From Pythium myriotylum (taxonomy: Eukaryota; Oomycota; Peronosporomycetes; Pythiales; Pythiaceae): a stretch of 64,000 bases of DNA. The first letter of the stretch is position 1, and each line of letters opens with the position of its first letter. The position numbers and the translations under genes were made by a program. The notes beneath the pieces were generated by a model, which had not been told where the DNA came from, did no database searches, and saw only the letters and a list, made by a program, of their open reading frames with translations. Below are positions 19,821-30,102 of this stretch, in pieces. The stretch spans positions 1,240,001 to 1,304,000 of the forward strand of contig JALJCQ010000009.1 in NCBI GenBank assembly GCA_023091665.1. The letters are read 5' to 3'.

Positions 19821-22800
19821 CTACATTCGCTTCCGTTTGGACCTGAGGTTGTTGATCTCCCTGCTCAACTGAATATCATCAAGATCACACTGGAATCCCT
19901 TTCTGACTTCAGTTGGACAATCTTCAGTTGAAATAGTTGCATTCTCCGTGAGGACCTGCTCGATGAATTTAGTCAAAGGCTGTGTACGCCGCCCACGCTT
20001 CCGTGCCGGGTTTCCCGCGGTAGTGGAGACTTCAGTGCTGTTCGTCGGATTCACCTCCTGTTGCCCCTCGGTAACGCCGTCCAGCGAGTCGATGGGTACA
20101 CTATGATGAGGCTGAGGCGGGGGGCGTGCGGGCCGCCGCTTAAGCTTGGCAATCTCTTGTCGAATCTCGTTTTCGCCGGGTAAGTCGTAGCGACCAGGGT
20201 GCGCACAGCAGATAAGCTCCAACATGCGACCGGGTCCTATCCTCTTTGACGGATTCTCTTCACCCAATCGGAACATCACCTCGATCTCACTGTGGAAGTT
20301 GCCGACATATCTTTCGCCGTATGACATACCCCATGCTGGTCGCTCTGCCCAACCTCTCGAAAAGAGCAAATAATCAGGTCCATCACCGTCACGTGTGGAA
20401 TCGACGTCGGTGTCTCCAACAGTGGTTGCTTCATGGCCTGCTCTGTCACGGATGCTGCAGTCGTTCTCATTGTTTAGGTCATTGCCGTTAGGAGAAACTA
20501 TCGTCTGCGGATCTCGAAGAACGACATCACCAACACGCTGCATCTTCAGTGCCGTTCGAATTGCGTGTGCAATGGCGTCCCGGTTAGCGACATCATCTTC
20601 AGTCAAAGCTTCTTTTTCTAACACATTCCTCGCAGGCCTCGTTCGCCGTCGAAGTTGTCCTTGCGTTGCAATTCCAACTCCCGTCACGCGACCTACTCGA
20701 ACAGCAAGCTCAATCGCCTCCTCTCCTTCGCATTCCTCGCCTTCTGATTCATCATCACTTGGTGGTGGCGCATGGACCACCGAAAGTTCGGTCTCGTCCT
20801 CGTCATCCGCGTCAGCATGACCGGCTTCACGGGACGGTTGGCTGCTTCGTTTTAGTTGAATCTTGCTCGACGACACTGGTTGGGAAACTAAAACACACGA
20901 GCCCTTAGATGGGTTGCAGAGGAATTGGAACCCCTTCCCAATCCCAGAGTACTCAAAAAATGTAACCGTGAATGTTGGACAGCTTGCATATCCATCCGCG
21001 GGGTTCGGCACTGCGCTCGTGTTGTGTCTCTTCAGTTTGATGTGATTGGCACGTTTCACATGCTTTCGAATCGTGGTCTCAAAGTTCTCCACGACCTTCA
21101 CTAGTCGGTCCAACGTCTCTCGGTCATGCTCGATGAGCTCCACAACTGTGTTTGGCAGACCGCCGTGGCTTTTGAGTGCAATAACAGCCTCAGTAGGTGT
21201 CACACAATTGTGCTTTTCCTTAACCCACGAGCGAATCACCCCCATTGATCTCGCGAAGTGCGCATCGATGATACCCTTGCCATCTTGTGTTTCAGTGTGC
21301 AGAAACTCGTCGATCTCAACTCCGTGGATCCATGAGAGAAAGGGAAGGATCAGTGGGATGAATATGTTCTGGTAGCTGGTAGCGTTGTCGGACTGCAGCA
21401 CCATTCTCTTCAGACTGGGTTGATCGATCTTGACGCGCACCAGAAGAGCCTCAAGAATCGACACAACCGCCTCTTTATCCTGCTTGTTATCCCCCTTGCT
21501 GATGTGGTCGTAGTACAGCTTTCGAGGTTCTATCACTGGAGGTGCTTCAGTCGCATCTGCCACTGAGGTATGAAAGTACTGGACGACGGTCCCATGCCAA
21601 CTAATACCGCGCTTGCCGTAGTGATCCACGGTCTTTTCACGATGATACATGGGTTCAAGCTTCATCTTGAAGTCAATCAGAGCCAACGCTTCTAGAGTGC
21701 TAACTTGCTCAACTTGACGGTCGCGTATCTTCTCTATGGTTGATTGGATTGCGAGTTGTTGATTGACAACCCGCACTCTGTGGCCGAGGTAGAGGCGCGC
21801 CTTGTGAGCACAATCGTCGATGACCTTGAAGACGGACGGGTGAGGATCCACAGACTGCAATTTGGTTTTCAGAACGGAGTACAGGCGGAATACCTCACGA
21901 CAGTCGTCGCAGATTACGTTCGTTGGCGGAGGGCAACTGCTGGTGCAACCCACCGTCGCTCTGTGTGTGCATGTGTTTGTACGATCGCCGAGCCCATAGC
22001 GAACGTGATGAAGAATGCATCCTCTTTCATTCTCTCGAAGCTGAGAGTCGAATCCGTACTTGAGGTACACCTCAACGAGATGGAGATGACTCAAAAGCTC
22101 TCCTTGCTCCTCACCGGGTGGGATCAAATCCCTGATTATCCGTTCAAGTAAGACAGTTGAATCATTGACCAAAAAGCCAACAACATAATCGACAGCGTTC
22201 CGTTGCTGTGCTTCGCCGTTGGTCAAGGTGGATACGATATTGAAAAACGTGGATCTCTTGATTGTCGGAGCATTCGGGTTTTCAGCCATGTGGGCCACGT
22301 ACGCTTGATAGATGTGTGTTCTTGTCTGTCGACGCATTATGGACGGAAAAACGAAAGCTTGGTCACCCACACGCAAGCGCTTCGTTCCCCACGAGAAAAA
22401 TGACACGTATGTCGATGATATCATGAACGCTACTGCGTCTTCCACTGCCATCGGATCGAAACGTCGCACGCTTCGTTTTGTTTTCATGAGTAGATTGCCT
22501 CTCTGCAGCTCCTCTAAGTCCTCTCGCCCCTTGACGAAAGTTCGTTTAGCAACGTTCACACCTTCGAGGTTCTGAAGCTCAGTAAGTGAGAGTACAGAGA
22601 GACACGCGCGTAGCGCACGCCTTTCGATCGATCCCTTCTGCGTTTTGGAGTAACAGGCGATCAAATTGGCTAAAACCTTGAGTGCAAGAGCTTCTCTTCC
22701 TTGGTGGACAACCTGCCGCCCAATGAGATCCCACAACGCCTTCCCCGAGGGCTCATCACCGCCGCAAAACAAGAAACAAACCTGATCAATCGCTTCCTTA

Positions 22801-23453
22801 GTCACTTTCACAGCCGCCTTCACAGCACTGTTGTCATAATCTTTCCACGTGGTTTGGGTCGAGCGCATTTCTGCCGATGGTGCGTGATTTTTGAAGTACT
22901 GCACGAGCATGGGTAGGTCGAGGGCATGGAGAACGTCGGCTACGCGCGGAAATCGGAACAATTGCGTTGATAAACGACTGGGGACCTGTACTGCTTGATG
23001 TTGGCCTGATGAACGGGTCTGAGGATGTTGTTCCACGTGCGCCGATCTGCCGGGGGCTTGGGGAGTCATCGGTGACTCAAAAAATGCCCCAGGTTGGTAA
23101 ACATTTGCGAGGCGTTTGGGTAACTTCTCTGGCATTACCCGGATAGCTCCGTCCTGTCCTACGCGCCTTGACAGGTTGACTTCGACCGATATTCCGTCAT
23201 GGTCGCATCCACAGTAACTGCACAGCTCGCAGATAGCACAACGCCGTCTCTTGTGCCCACAGGTCAATGGTGGTCTCTGCCCTCCCGTCTGGCTCATGAT
23301 TCGATGGATTGGTGGTCTTACTGGACTGGAAATGCGTCGCTCAGGGGTCTCAAGGAGTACACGCGGGGAACTTCGACTTTCCTCATCGGCTGATCTAGCC
23401 TCATCTTCACTCAGGCCATGAGCATCTGACCGTGATGTTGCATATTCGTTCAT
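19821..23453 (-). CDS. Large DDD/E transposase of an unnamed eukaryotic family, copy 1
   Basis: An intact, intronless 1,210-residue frame from ATG 23453. Two Cys/His clusters could bind zinc: residues 65-85 (TCGHKRRRCAICELCSYCGC) and 495-518. A likely RNase H-fold core follows: IDFKMKLEPMYHREKT with D594, YGKRGISWHG at 612-621, LQSDNATSYQN with D689, and ETQDGKGIIDAHFARS with D730. The order D...GKRG.PWH...SDNA..Y...GKG..D, followed by a V(T)..EA...HGG stretch, is one I remember from uncharacterised long proteins scattered in fish, cnidarians and other eukaryotes; I cannot assign a named superfamily. An acidic linker (880-915) and a C-terminal FHSEIEVMF...P..ML domain follow, with a basic tail RSKRKRM. 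An intact frame in two near-identical copies suggests recent activity. Confidence 0.8.
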   Translation of the reverse strand: MNEYATSRSDAHGLSEDEARSADEESRSSPRVLLETPERRISSPVRPPIHRIMSQTGGQRPPLTCGHKRRRCAICELCSYCGCDHDGISVEVNLSRRVGQDGAIRVMPEKLPKRLANVYQPGAFFESPMTPQAPGRSAHVEQHPQTRSSGQHQAVQVPSRLSTQLFRFPRVADVLHALDLPMLVQYFKNHAPSAEMRSTQTTWKDYDNSAVKAAVKVTKEAIDQVCFLFCGGDEPSGKALWDLIGRQVVHQGREALALKVLANLIACYSKTQKGSIERRALRACLSVLSLTELQNLEGVNVAKRTFVKGREDLEELQRGNLLMKTKRSVRRFDPMAVEDAVAFMISSTYVSFFSWGTKRLRVGDQAFVFPSIMRRQTRTHIYQAYVAHMAENPNAPTIKRSTFFNIVSTLTNGEAQQRNAVDYVVGFLVNDSTVLLERIIRDLIPPGEEQGELLSHLHLVEVYLKYGFDSQLRENERGCILHHVRYGLGDRTNTCTHRATVGCTSSCPPPTNVICDDCREVFRLYSVLKTKLQSVDPHPSVFKVIDDCAHKARLYLGHRVRVVNQQLAIQSTIEKIRDRQVEQVSTLEALALIDFKMKLEPMYHREKTVDHYGKRGISWHGTVVQYFHTSVADATEAPPVIEPRKLYYDHISKGDNKQDKEAVVSILEALLVRVKIDQPSLKRMVLQSDNATSYQNIFIPLILPFLSWIHGVEIDEFLHTETQDGKGIIDAHFARSMGVIRSWVKEKHNCVTPTEAVIALKSHGGLPNTVVELIEHDRETLDRLVKVVENFETTIRKHVKRANHIKLKRHNTSAVPNPADGYASCPTFTVTFFEYSGIGKGFQFLCNPSKGSCVLVSQPVSSSKIQLKRSSQPSREAGHADADDEDETELSVVHAPPPSDDESEGEECEGEEAIELAVRVGRVTGVGIATQGQLRRRTRPARNVLEKEALTEDDVANRDAIAHAIRTALKMQRVGDVVLRDPQTIVSPNGNDLNNENDCSIRDRAGHEATTVGDTDVDSTRDGDGPDYLLFSRGWAERPAWGMSYGERYVGNFHSEIEVMFRLGEENPSKRIGPGRMLELICCAHPGRYDLPGENEIRQEIAKLKRRPARPPPQPHHSVPIDSLDGVTEGQQEVNPTNSTEVSTTAGNPARKRGRRTQPLTKFIEQVLTENATISTEDCPTEVRKGFQCDLDDIQLSREINNLRSKRKRM

Positions 23454-23970
23454 ATTGACAGTTTCAAGTGTCAGTCACACCAAGAGCCACTTTAACTTGC
23501 CACCCTATTGGCTTGATCAAGGGCCCTGTCCTCCAGTAGCGTGCGCGGTTGATGGCGAGCTTGCGGCTACCTGCGTTGGCGTTTGGTACTGCTCTTGCAG
23601 TAGCTTAGGCTGGTGGTGGACTCGCTTGTGGTGGCAGTCGTGCTCAGTCTCGTGTTGAGGCGGCTCGCGCTGGAAGTCGTGCTTGCTTGCGCTGGTGGTC
23701 GTGCTCGGTCTCGTGCTTGGTGCTGGTGGTGGGCTCGCTTGCTTTGGGAGTTGGTATTCTGGGTGACCTGACCGTTTGTCTGTGCGTTCAGTTGTACCGA
23801 CATATGGGCACAGTGTGTTGGTACCAACGACCACTGTTCTGTTGAGACGGATTCGTTTTGGACGAGGTGGCGCCACACCGACGGCTACATCTCCATGCAA
23901 ATCGGATCACGCATGGCACAGCTCTATACGGAACGTCGAGCACAGGAAGAATAAAACTCAAATACGGACT
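23454..23970. other. Spacer between transposase and companion gene
   Basis: GT-rich low-complexity sequence with repeats of GGTGGTCGTGCTC/GGTGCTGGTGG type at 23,590-23,740 and the shared promoter side of the large gene. A minus frame at 23517-23900 is Thr/Pro/His-rich and is not convincing as a gene. One SNP to copy 2 lies here (23684). Confidence 0.4.
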
Positions 23971-25014
23971 TTATTGGTTTAGCTTTCGCTTGAGTCCCAC
24001 GAGGAGCGAATTCAATACAATCGCGTTCGCATCGACTGCTTCGATCAGATCATTCACAGACTCTTCGAGATCTTTAGCTGGCTGGCATGCGGGGTTGGCT
24101 TCGGTGGCGATCATCTGCCGAAGTTGAACGTCGAGTATCTTGTAGTCGGAGTGGTTGCAGAATTTGTGGTCAAATCGCATGCTGTCTTTCACGCAGCACG
24201 GACAAAACTTCGTACAGGCGCACGCGATGTTGGCTTCGAGCGAACGTGAGTGGAGTTGTTGCTTGCGCCAGCAGTCGGACGTTCGATATGCCTTCTGTAG
24301 CACCGGGAGCGACTTGATTATGGGGGTTGCACGCGGACAAAACTCGTTCCACTGGTGGCACAGCACGCTCTTTTTCGCCTTGAAGAGCTTCTTCGACGAC
24401 GGATCCTTGAAAAGCCGCCACTGTAGAAAGTATTGTATAAAGCAGTGAGAGGTCAGTCCTGCAGCTGGTACCTGCGCAGCAAGAAGTGCGTGTGTATCAT
24501 ACAATGGCACCGCACAACCCTTCTCCCTGTGACCTTCGTCATGTTGAAGGTATACTCGCTCCCACGGCTGCACACTCAGCTTCCGTTCGCGGGCAACTTG
24601 CGTTGGCGTTAACCACGGAAAAGGATCTTCGGTTAGACGAAGCCCGGACTCCGCACACTCTCCCTGGAGAGAGCTCCGTCCGTCTGGACGGTGCGGGCCC
24701 ACATCGGCGCTCGAGATGGCCGATGGCGGCGCCGATGATGCTGGAGTCGATGGGGACGGTGCACGCTCGGTGGACGTTGCTGGAAGAGGCGGTTCTGAAC
24801 CTTCTTGGATGGCCAAGAGCGCTGATAAATCTAGCGTGTCGCTTAGTCCATCGCAATAGGAGATGATTGACTCGTCCGCTGAGAAAGGCGATGACGGAAG
24901 AGATGGACACTCGGGCAATTCGAACGGCGAACTTCGTTGCGAGGTCAGGGAGCCTTGGTCGTCGCAGGACGCGCCCGAATCTTCGGTCGCCGACACAACG
25001 CTGTCAGATTCCAT
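23971..25014 (-). CDS. Companion gene of the large transposase, Cys-cluster protein, copy 1
   Basis: A 347-residue frame from ATG 25014 (MESDSVVSATEDSG); the frame stays open a further 39 codons upstream but without ATG. The first 130 residues are Ser/Pro-rich and acidic, with no fold seen. The C-terminal half is more ordered (PWERVYLQHDEGHREKG, HCFIQYFLQWRLFKD) and holds a dense Cys motif, CACTKFCPCC near residues 265-274, with H and C further on, suggesting a zinc-binding module. It runs in the same direction as the transposase, 517 bp upstream, and is duplicated with it. A second element-encoded protein is the simplest reading; it could also be a 5' exon of the same transcription unit. Function unknown. 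Confidence 0.5.
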   Translation of the reverse strand: MESDSVVSATEDSGASCDDQGSLTSQRSSPFELPECPSLPSSPFSADESIISYCDGLSDTLDLSALLAIQEGSEPPLPATSTERAPSPSTPASSAPPSAISSADVGPHRPDGRSSLQGECAESGLRLTEDPFPWLTPTQVARERKLSVQPWERVYLQHDEGHREKGCAVPLYDTHALLAAQVPAAGLTSHCFIQYFLQWRLFKDPSSKKLFKAKKSVLCHQWNEFCPRATPIIKSLPVLQKAYRTSDCWRKQQLHSRSLEANIACACTKFCPCCVKDSMRFDHKFCNHSDYKILDVQLRQMIATEANPACQPAKDLEESVNDLIEAVDANAIVLNSLLVGLKRKLNQ

Positions 25015-25431
25015 GTCCGGACACGGGGCCGAGAGTGGAAAGGAATTCCTCCCTCTTTGGCGTGCGCCGAACGCCACACGATGTGGGAGCCTTTTACTGG
25101 AGGGGAAGACTGGCTTTAAACCTAAATACACGACGTGAGGTTTTACTGAGCAAGGTACCGGTAATGGGTCAGTTCCTGACGTATGTTTTTTGTACGAGTT
25201 GAGATGACCTGACGTGCATCTTCAGAACGAGATTCAAAATGGGATTTGGGGATTCCAAAATGATGAATTAGATGGCGCACGGGCTCTATTAGGCTCGTGC
25301 GCGACACCAAAGAGAGTATGAGCTTCGTTGAAAGCGGGAACTTTGTTTTCAAACGATTGCTCACCACATTCTGCCTCAACTTTAGCCAACGTGTTTGTAC
25401 CGGATTTCGTTGTGTTTTGGCCATCTCCCAT

Positions 25432-25474
25432 GTTTGGGCTACTTGACTCGTGGATCGCTTGTTAAAGCCCAAAC
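25432..25474. repeat. Hairpin carrying the CTACTTGACTCGTGGATCG core, copy 1
   Basis: GTTTGGGCT and AGCCCAAAC enclose a 25-nt loop that contains ACTTGACTCGTGGATCGC. The loop sequence is one arm of the palindrome at 9002-9087. It lies 420 bp upstream of the companion gene start, so with the 18914 palindrome it brackets both genes of the large element. Confidence 0.85.
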
Positions 25475-25640
25475 TGTTTTATTCATTCGATAGTCATCTT
25501 CAGTTTTGTTCACGAGGAGATTTGTCATCCGCTTTGGAAAATCTTCTCGATAGTCATCTATCCGGAGTGACTACTCGACAGTCATCCGTCACCTACTCGA
25601 TATCCATCCGCACCCTTCTGCTTCATCGCAGTGAGAAGCG
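25475..25640. repeat. Degenerate CTCGATAGTCATC repeats before the Merlin gene, copy 1
   Basis: Four spaced copies, near 25482, 25544, 25573 and 25597, of a TCGATAGTCATC-like word. They are possibly subterminal transposase-binding repeats of the Merlin element. Copy 2 has the same series at 43971-44136. Confidence 0.5.
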
Positions 25641-25784
25641 CGCGAACACTTCACTTATTTTTTGTATACTTAGCAAAAACACACCCACTGAACCGGCCCT
25701 CCCCACACAGAAACAAGCCTTCTTTGTGCGCGGACTGTGGGCTCGTTCTTCAAGTCACCAAGCCCAGCCCAAGTCCGCGCACCC

Positions 25785-26186
25785 ATGGCCGCAGCCGCCA
25801 CTGCCACGGCAGCGGCAGCGGTGCAAGAGGCACCGCCGTTCCAGTACCACCTGGACACCACGCACTTCTCCCACGACGCCGTCATGGAAGCGACGACGTC
25901 GGAGGAGAAGAGTGTGGAATGGTGCATGGCGATCGGTCTCGTCGACACGAAGAAGTTCTGTCCTGAGTGCGCCCAGCCGATGAGGCTCACGTTGGCGACC
26001 AAGCGTTGGCGCTGTGCTCGGCGCACACGACACGTCTCAGGGAAAGAGACGATGATCGCCCTTCACATCGGCTCCTTCCGTGCCGAGATTCCAATAAAAA
26101 GTGCAGTGCGCCTGATGCTGGCGTGGTGCATGCGGACACCGCAGGCCCAAGCGATGGAAATGACGGGCCTTTCCGCACCACTGTGA
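25785..26186 (+). pseudogene. Merlin (ISXO2-like) transposase, 5' part, copy 1
   Basis: From ATG 25785: an Ala-rich lead, then EEKSVEWCMAIGLVDTKKFC, PECAQPMRLTLATKRWRCAR and HIGSFRAEIPIKSAVRLMLA, ending EMTGLSAPL. The paired CxxC plus short beta region before a helical domain is the zinc-ribbon entry of IS1016/ISXO2 and eukaryotic Merlin transposases. It stops at what looks like an intron donor (GTGAGT at 26183). The matching 3' part resumes at 31828 (TVSHWYACIRSVC type), about 5.6 kb further on, so the gene was split by later insertions. Confidence 0.75.
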
Positions 26187-26875
26187 GTAGTGCATACGTT
26201 AACCCGAAATGTTGAGCTTAACTATACTAACTTGAACATTGCAGTTGAAGCTAGTAGCGTTCGTAACTGCCTTCGTATTTTACCGGTCTTGTGCAACTTA
26301 ATCAAATTTTCACACGCAAACTTCAAACAAAATCTGGAAGTGAAGATGGACGCGGGAACTTCATCGAAGATCACGCAGCCGACCCCGTAGACACCATCAC
26401 ACTACGTGCATCACGTTCCACGTGACGACCTTCGGCTGCCTCGAGGACTTGCGACGAGGGCGAGTGTGTTCCTCACAGGACAGTCTTGGTGCGTGACGTG
26501 GATCCGCCTTACGAAACTCGAATGAGCTGCTGGATATTGCGGCGCACGTCGGTGGGCGAGCGAGTTGCTTCATTCTCCAATCTGAGCAGTTCGATGCAAG
26601 CCTTCCAAGTCCAGCGTCTCCGTGGACCCCTGTCATCACTCTCAACTTCCCAGTTGCTTGAAGCAACGCCGTTGCCACAGGCATTGGAGTCGTCGGAATC
26701 ATTCGAATCATCCGACTTGTATGAGTCCTCCGAGTCGTCACAGTCATCGCTGTCTTCGTCACAGTGGTCGCTTGCGATGCTCCAGCAGACGCCATCGCCT
26801 GCCTTGTCCTCATCTCAATCGCCGTCGCTATCGACGTCGGAGCCCTCTCATATCAGCGGTGTCCCATTGATCATT

Positions 26876-28694
26876 ATGGTTCGCAACGCGGTATGTGATT
26901 TTACCCTCCCGTTGGTTGCTCATACTAATGTTTGATGCAGGAGGAAACAGCTGACCGTGCTGCCAACTCTCGACGTCAATTGGCTGTAGCGAATGCAGCA
27001 GCTCCGGCATCGATCGACGGACTCTACGACATCAAGCGCAAGCGCAAAGCTGAGCATTGTACGTGCATCCAGCTCAGGGCTAAGGACGAGTTTCGTCATC
27101 TCTCTTCGGAATCGCTCACATCGGAGCATGCTGCGAGTGCTTACTGCACCAAGTGTCAGATTGACATTAAATTTGCCAAGGGTCAGACCTCAGCAGTAAG
27201 CAGCCATATGCACACGTGCCATCTTGATGATCTCATCGATCATCGTGCGCGCAAGATGCAGAGGACCCAGGCCCCACTGGAGAACATGTACGCCACCAAG
27301 CCAACTCAGATTGAGACCACCAACGGTCATGCAGTGACCTCGGAGGAGCAAGCGTTTGCCGATCAACTCCCCGCAGGCTGGCTTTCTGAGAGCCACCGAC
27401 CCTGTAACTTGGTTCATGACAGTGGATTCAAGCGCTACGTGAAATTCATCCAAGCCATCTTCAACGGCGAGGGACTGCGTATTCCGTCCCGCACGAAGGT
27501 GGCGGATGATGCAGCAAGTGTGTCATCCCAGCTACGAGCGTCTCTAATGCATTGCTTGCGCCGTGACTGCGACTTCTACCACGCTACCATGGACATTTGG
27601 AGTGACCGTGCTGCTCGAAGCTACATCGGTTTGACTATTCACTATCTCGAGGAAGCGTTCACACTCAACAAGTGGCTATTAGACGTCTTGCCCATCCCTG
27701 GTAAGCACATGGGATCCGCAATGGCCCAAGCAATCGGAGTCCTCGATGGTTGGGCTCTCCAGAGAGAATCTTGCGGTGGACTCGTGTGCGATGGCGCATC
27801 GAATGGGGTGGCCGCAGCAAATCAACTTGGCATGCTCAGTTTCTCGTGTGTTGCCCACTCACTACACCTCGTCGTGGGTGGGGCATTAATCAAGAAGAAG
27901 GAAAGGCGCAACACTTCCCCTCCAGCTCCAGCTATCGCAGTGTGCCCGACGGAGGATCGGGGAGAGGAGTTCGATGATGAGAACGCCCCGCCTCTCGATC
28001 CGCAGACTCATCGAATTACATCAAGAGTGTCCTGGATAATGACCGGATCTTTGCTGACGACGTCACCACTCCGGTCGTGGAGGCCTTGCAGCAGGTTAGG
28101 CTTGCTGTGGGTGATTTGTTTCGTGCTCGCTTCTCTGAGATGGACTCGGTGATGTTATGGGTTTCCATACTTGATCTTCGTCTCAGTGACTTGGAGCATC
28201 TCGAACCAGAGGAGCGAATGCGTGCCCGACGCCTCGCTCTCCGAGCCGTCATTGAAGAAGCAACTCTTCTGGACGCCCGTGGAACACTCAACAACCTTCC
28301 AGCATCAGCATCCAATGCATCTACGCCTGAGAAGGCGAAGGAACGACTGGACAAGGCTATATCCGGACGTCGTGCCCAGCGCAGCGCCTCGGTAACTCGC
28401 CCACACACAACGCCACTGTATCAGCGATGCGAAACTGCTCTTAGCGACTATCTTCGCGGTGCCCAAGTCGCTGACTTCGACGTCAACCCACTGGTGTGGT
28501 GGCGAGCCAACGCGAAGTCTCACCCTATTGTCGCCCGTGTTTCCCGTAAGTGGTTATCTCGTATTGCGACTTCTGTCCCATCCGAGCGAGCGTTCTCGAC
28601 TGGGGGCAACATTGTCACTGCTAAGCGCTGCGACATGAGTCCTGATGCCGTTCGAGACAGCATCTTCATCGCGCAAAACTGCAAGTTCCAGTGA
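26876..28694 (+). pseudogene. hAT transposase, internally deleted and frameshifted, copy 1
   Basis: Exon 1 (26876-26890, MVRNA) is joined through a 50-nt GT-AG intron with a CTAAT branch-like spot to EETADRAANSRRQLAVANAA. Further on are a BED-like finger (AYCTKCQIDIKFAKGQTSAV, SSHMHTCH), DFYHATMDIWSDRAARSYIG, GGLVCDGASNGVAA and CVAHSLHLVVGG, the standard hAT catalytic order. Soon after, the frame shifts near 28010, and the usual RWNS helical stretch is missing. The C-terminal dimerisation region at 28077-28694 is well kept (NPLVWWRANAKSHPIVARVS, IATSVPSERAFSTGGNIVTA). The element is dead as a source but keeps both ends of its protein. Confidence 0.85.
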
Positions 28695-29069
28695 CACATT
28701 ATTGTACACCGCGTTGGTCATGAGACCAAGATTCAGTGGCTCCCATCTGCCCTATTTCTGAAATATCCTATGGTGACAGTTAGATACGAGGGGTAATTTT
28801 GCACGCTGAACCCGTTTTTGTGATCCATTTTGCGTGAAACGCAGCCGTTTTCGAGCTGTCTGGCTTCGTGCGCGAGTCTCCCTGTCAATTTTCCTTCGTG
28901 GATAGGGTTGATCGATTCAGCTTTTTTGATTGGACAGTTTGAGCAATCCATCTGACGCGCATGGGACAGGCGCAGCCACTTTCTCGAGGTTGTGGTTGTG
29001 AACGAAATTTCAATGTAACGGATCAATTATGATATGCAACAGAGTTATAAAAACATAGGGGTAGTCATT
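28695..29069. other. No recognised gene (between hAT and Tc1-like relics), copy 1
   Basis: AT-balanced sequence with no gene. It probably contains the terminal sequence of the hAT element, but no inverted repeat could be paired by eye. Copy 2 equivalent: 47191-47565. Confidence 0.4.
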
Positions 29070-30102
29070 CAGGTGGATCTGGAGTTGAAGTCTTCCTCGA
29101 CCTTCTGTGTGTGTCGGAGCAGCTTGAGCCATGCCGAGTCGTGCTCAGCCAGGCCGGCGAGTACCTTCGCCACCACGTCGGTGCCATTCTTGGCCGGGTT
29201 CCGTGCAATGCCCCCTTCACTAACCCCCACATCAGCTCGATCGACAGGAGGGTTGGATGGGGTGACGACACCTTGCGTCCAGATCACTCCGGCAGCAATA
29301 ATGCACGCTCTACAAACAAATTAAAGTCGTAAGATATAGTCAATCGCGATCATTGCGTGTGGCAAGCACTCACCTTGGACCTCTCCCAGATTTTGCGTAC
29401 CGTATTTTGTCAGACGTCAACCATGTCTTGCCCGTGACATGGTTGACGTTGCAGAAAGACTCGTCCAGGTACACCTCGGGCCAGGAGACGCCGCCGACGA
29501 CCTTGCCATGAGATCCTTGGACTTCGGCTCGGTTGGCTAGTTTCTTCGCGATGTATTCATCGCGGAACCTGACATTGCCGTCGGACTTCCGCGTGAATAT
29601 CCCGCTTCTCACCTTTCATGTAATGGTAGCCGAGCTCAGACAGCAGACGACCCATGGCATCGATGCCCACGTCAATGTCGTGAAGCTCGGCAACCTCACC
29701 GCAGATTCGCTGCGTTGTTGTTGGTTGTCCGAGTTGGTTTTGGCTGACTATGAAGTCGTGTATGGTTGGTGCAATTTCCAAAACATCATACGCTCTCTCT
29801 TTTCCACGTCATATGGATTTGATCTAAAATATAAATCCATAGAGTTATCAGTGAAAGATCGGATATGAACCAAACATGGACCAAAATGCGCGTAGTCACC
29901 TCCATTATGCTCGCTGGGTCGCGCCTGTACTCGGCAAGCACGTGATCGATAGTGCTCCACGAGGTGCCCACACTCTCCGCTACCAAATCGCTCGTGCGCC
30001 GGCCTTTGAATCGGCCTAGCGTTTTCTCACCAGCAAAAACGTGTGCGAGGACACCATCATCTGCTTCTCCGCTGGCGTGTATTCATGCCTCGCGCTGGCC
30101 AT
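29070..30102 (-). pseudogene. Tc1-like transposase relic, copy 1
   Basis: Minus strand from ATG 30102 (MASARHEYTPAEKQMMVSSH), with frameshifts. The helix-turn-helix reads LVAESVGTSWSTIDHVLAEY near 29930-29990, the second domain APTIHDFIVSQNQLGQPTTT near 29710-29775. The first catalytic block is WPEVYLDESFCNVNHVTGKT near 29415-29490. The second catalytic block is gone. A C-terminal piece at 29070-29280 reads SIELMWGLVKG in one frame and ARNPAKNGTDVVAKVLAGLA in another. It is a deleted Tc1/mariner-type gene inside the Merlin-hAT nest. Confidence 0.7.

Noticed and set aside
23517..23900. 127-codon minus-strand frame between the transposase and its companion
   Set aside because: Low-complexity Pro/Thr/His composition over a GT-rich repeat; one SNP to copy 2 is an amino acid change, giving no sign of constraint.
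26397..26813. Minus-strand frames including an acidic Ser-rich stretch followed by RRRWTWKACIELLRLE
   Set aside because: A Myb-like reading was considered, but the match is too short and weak, and the region is the 5' side of the hAT relic.
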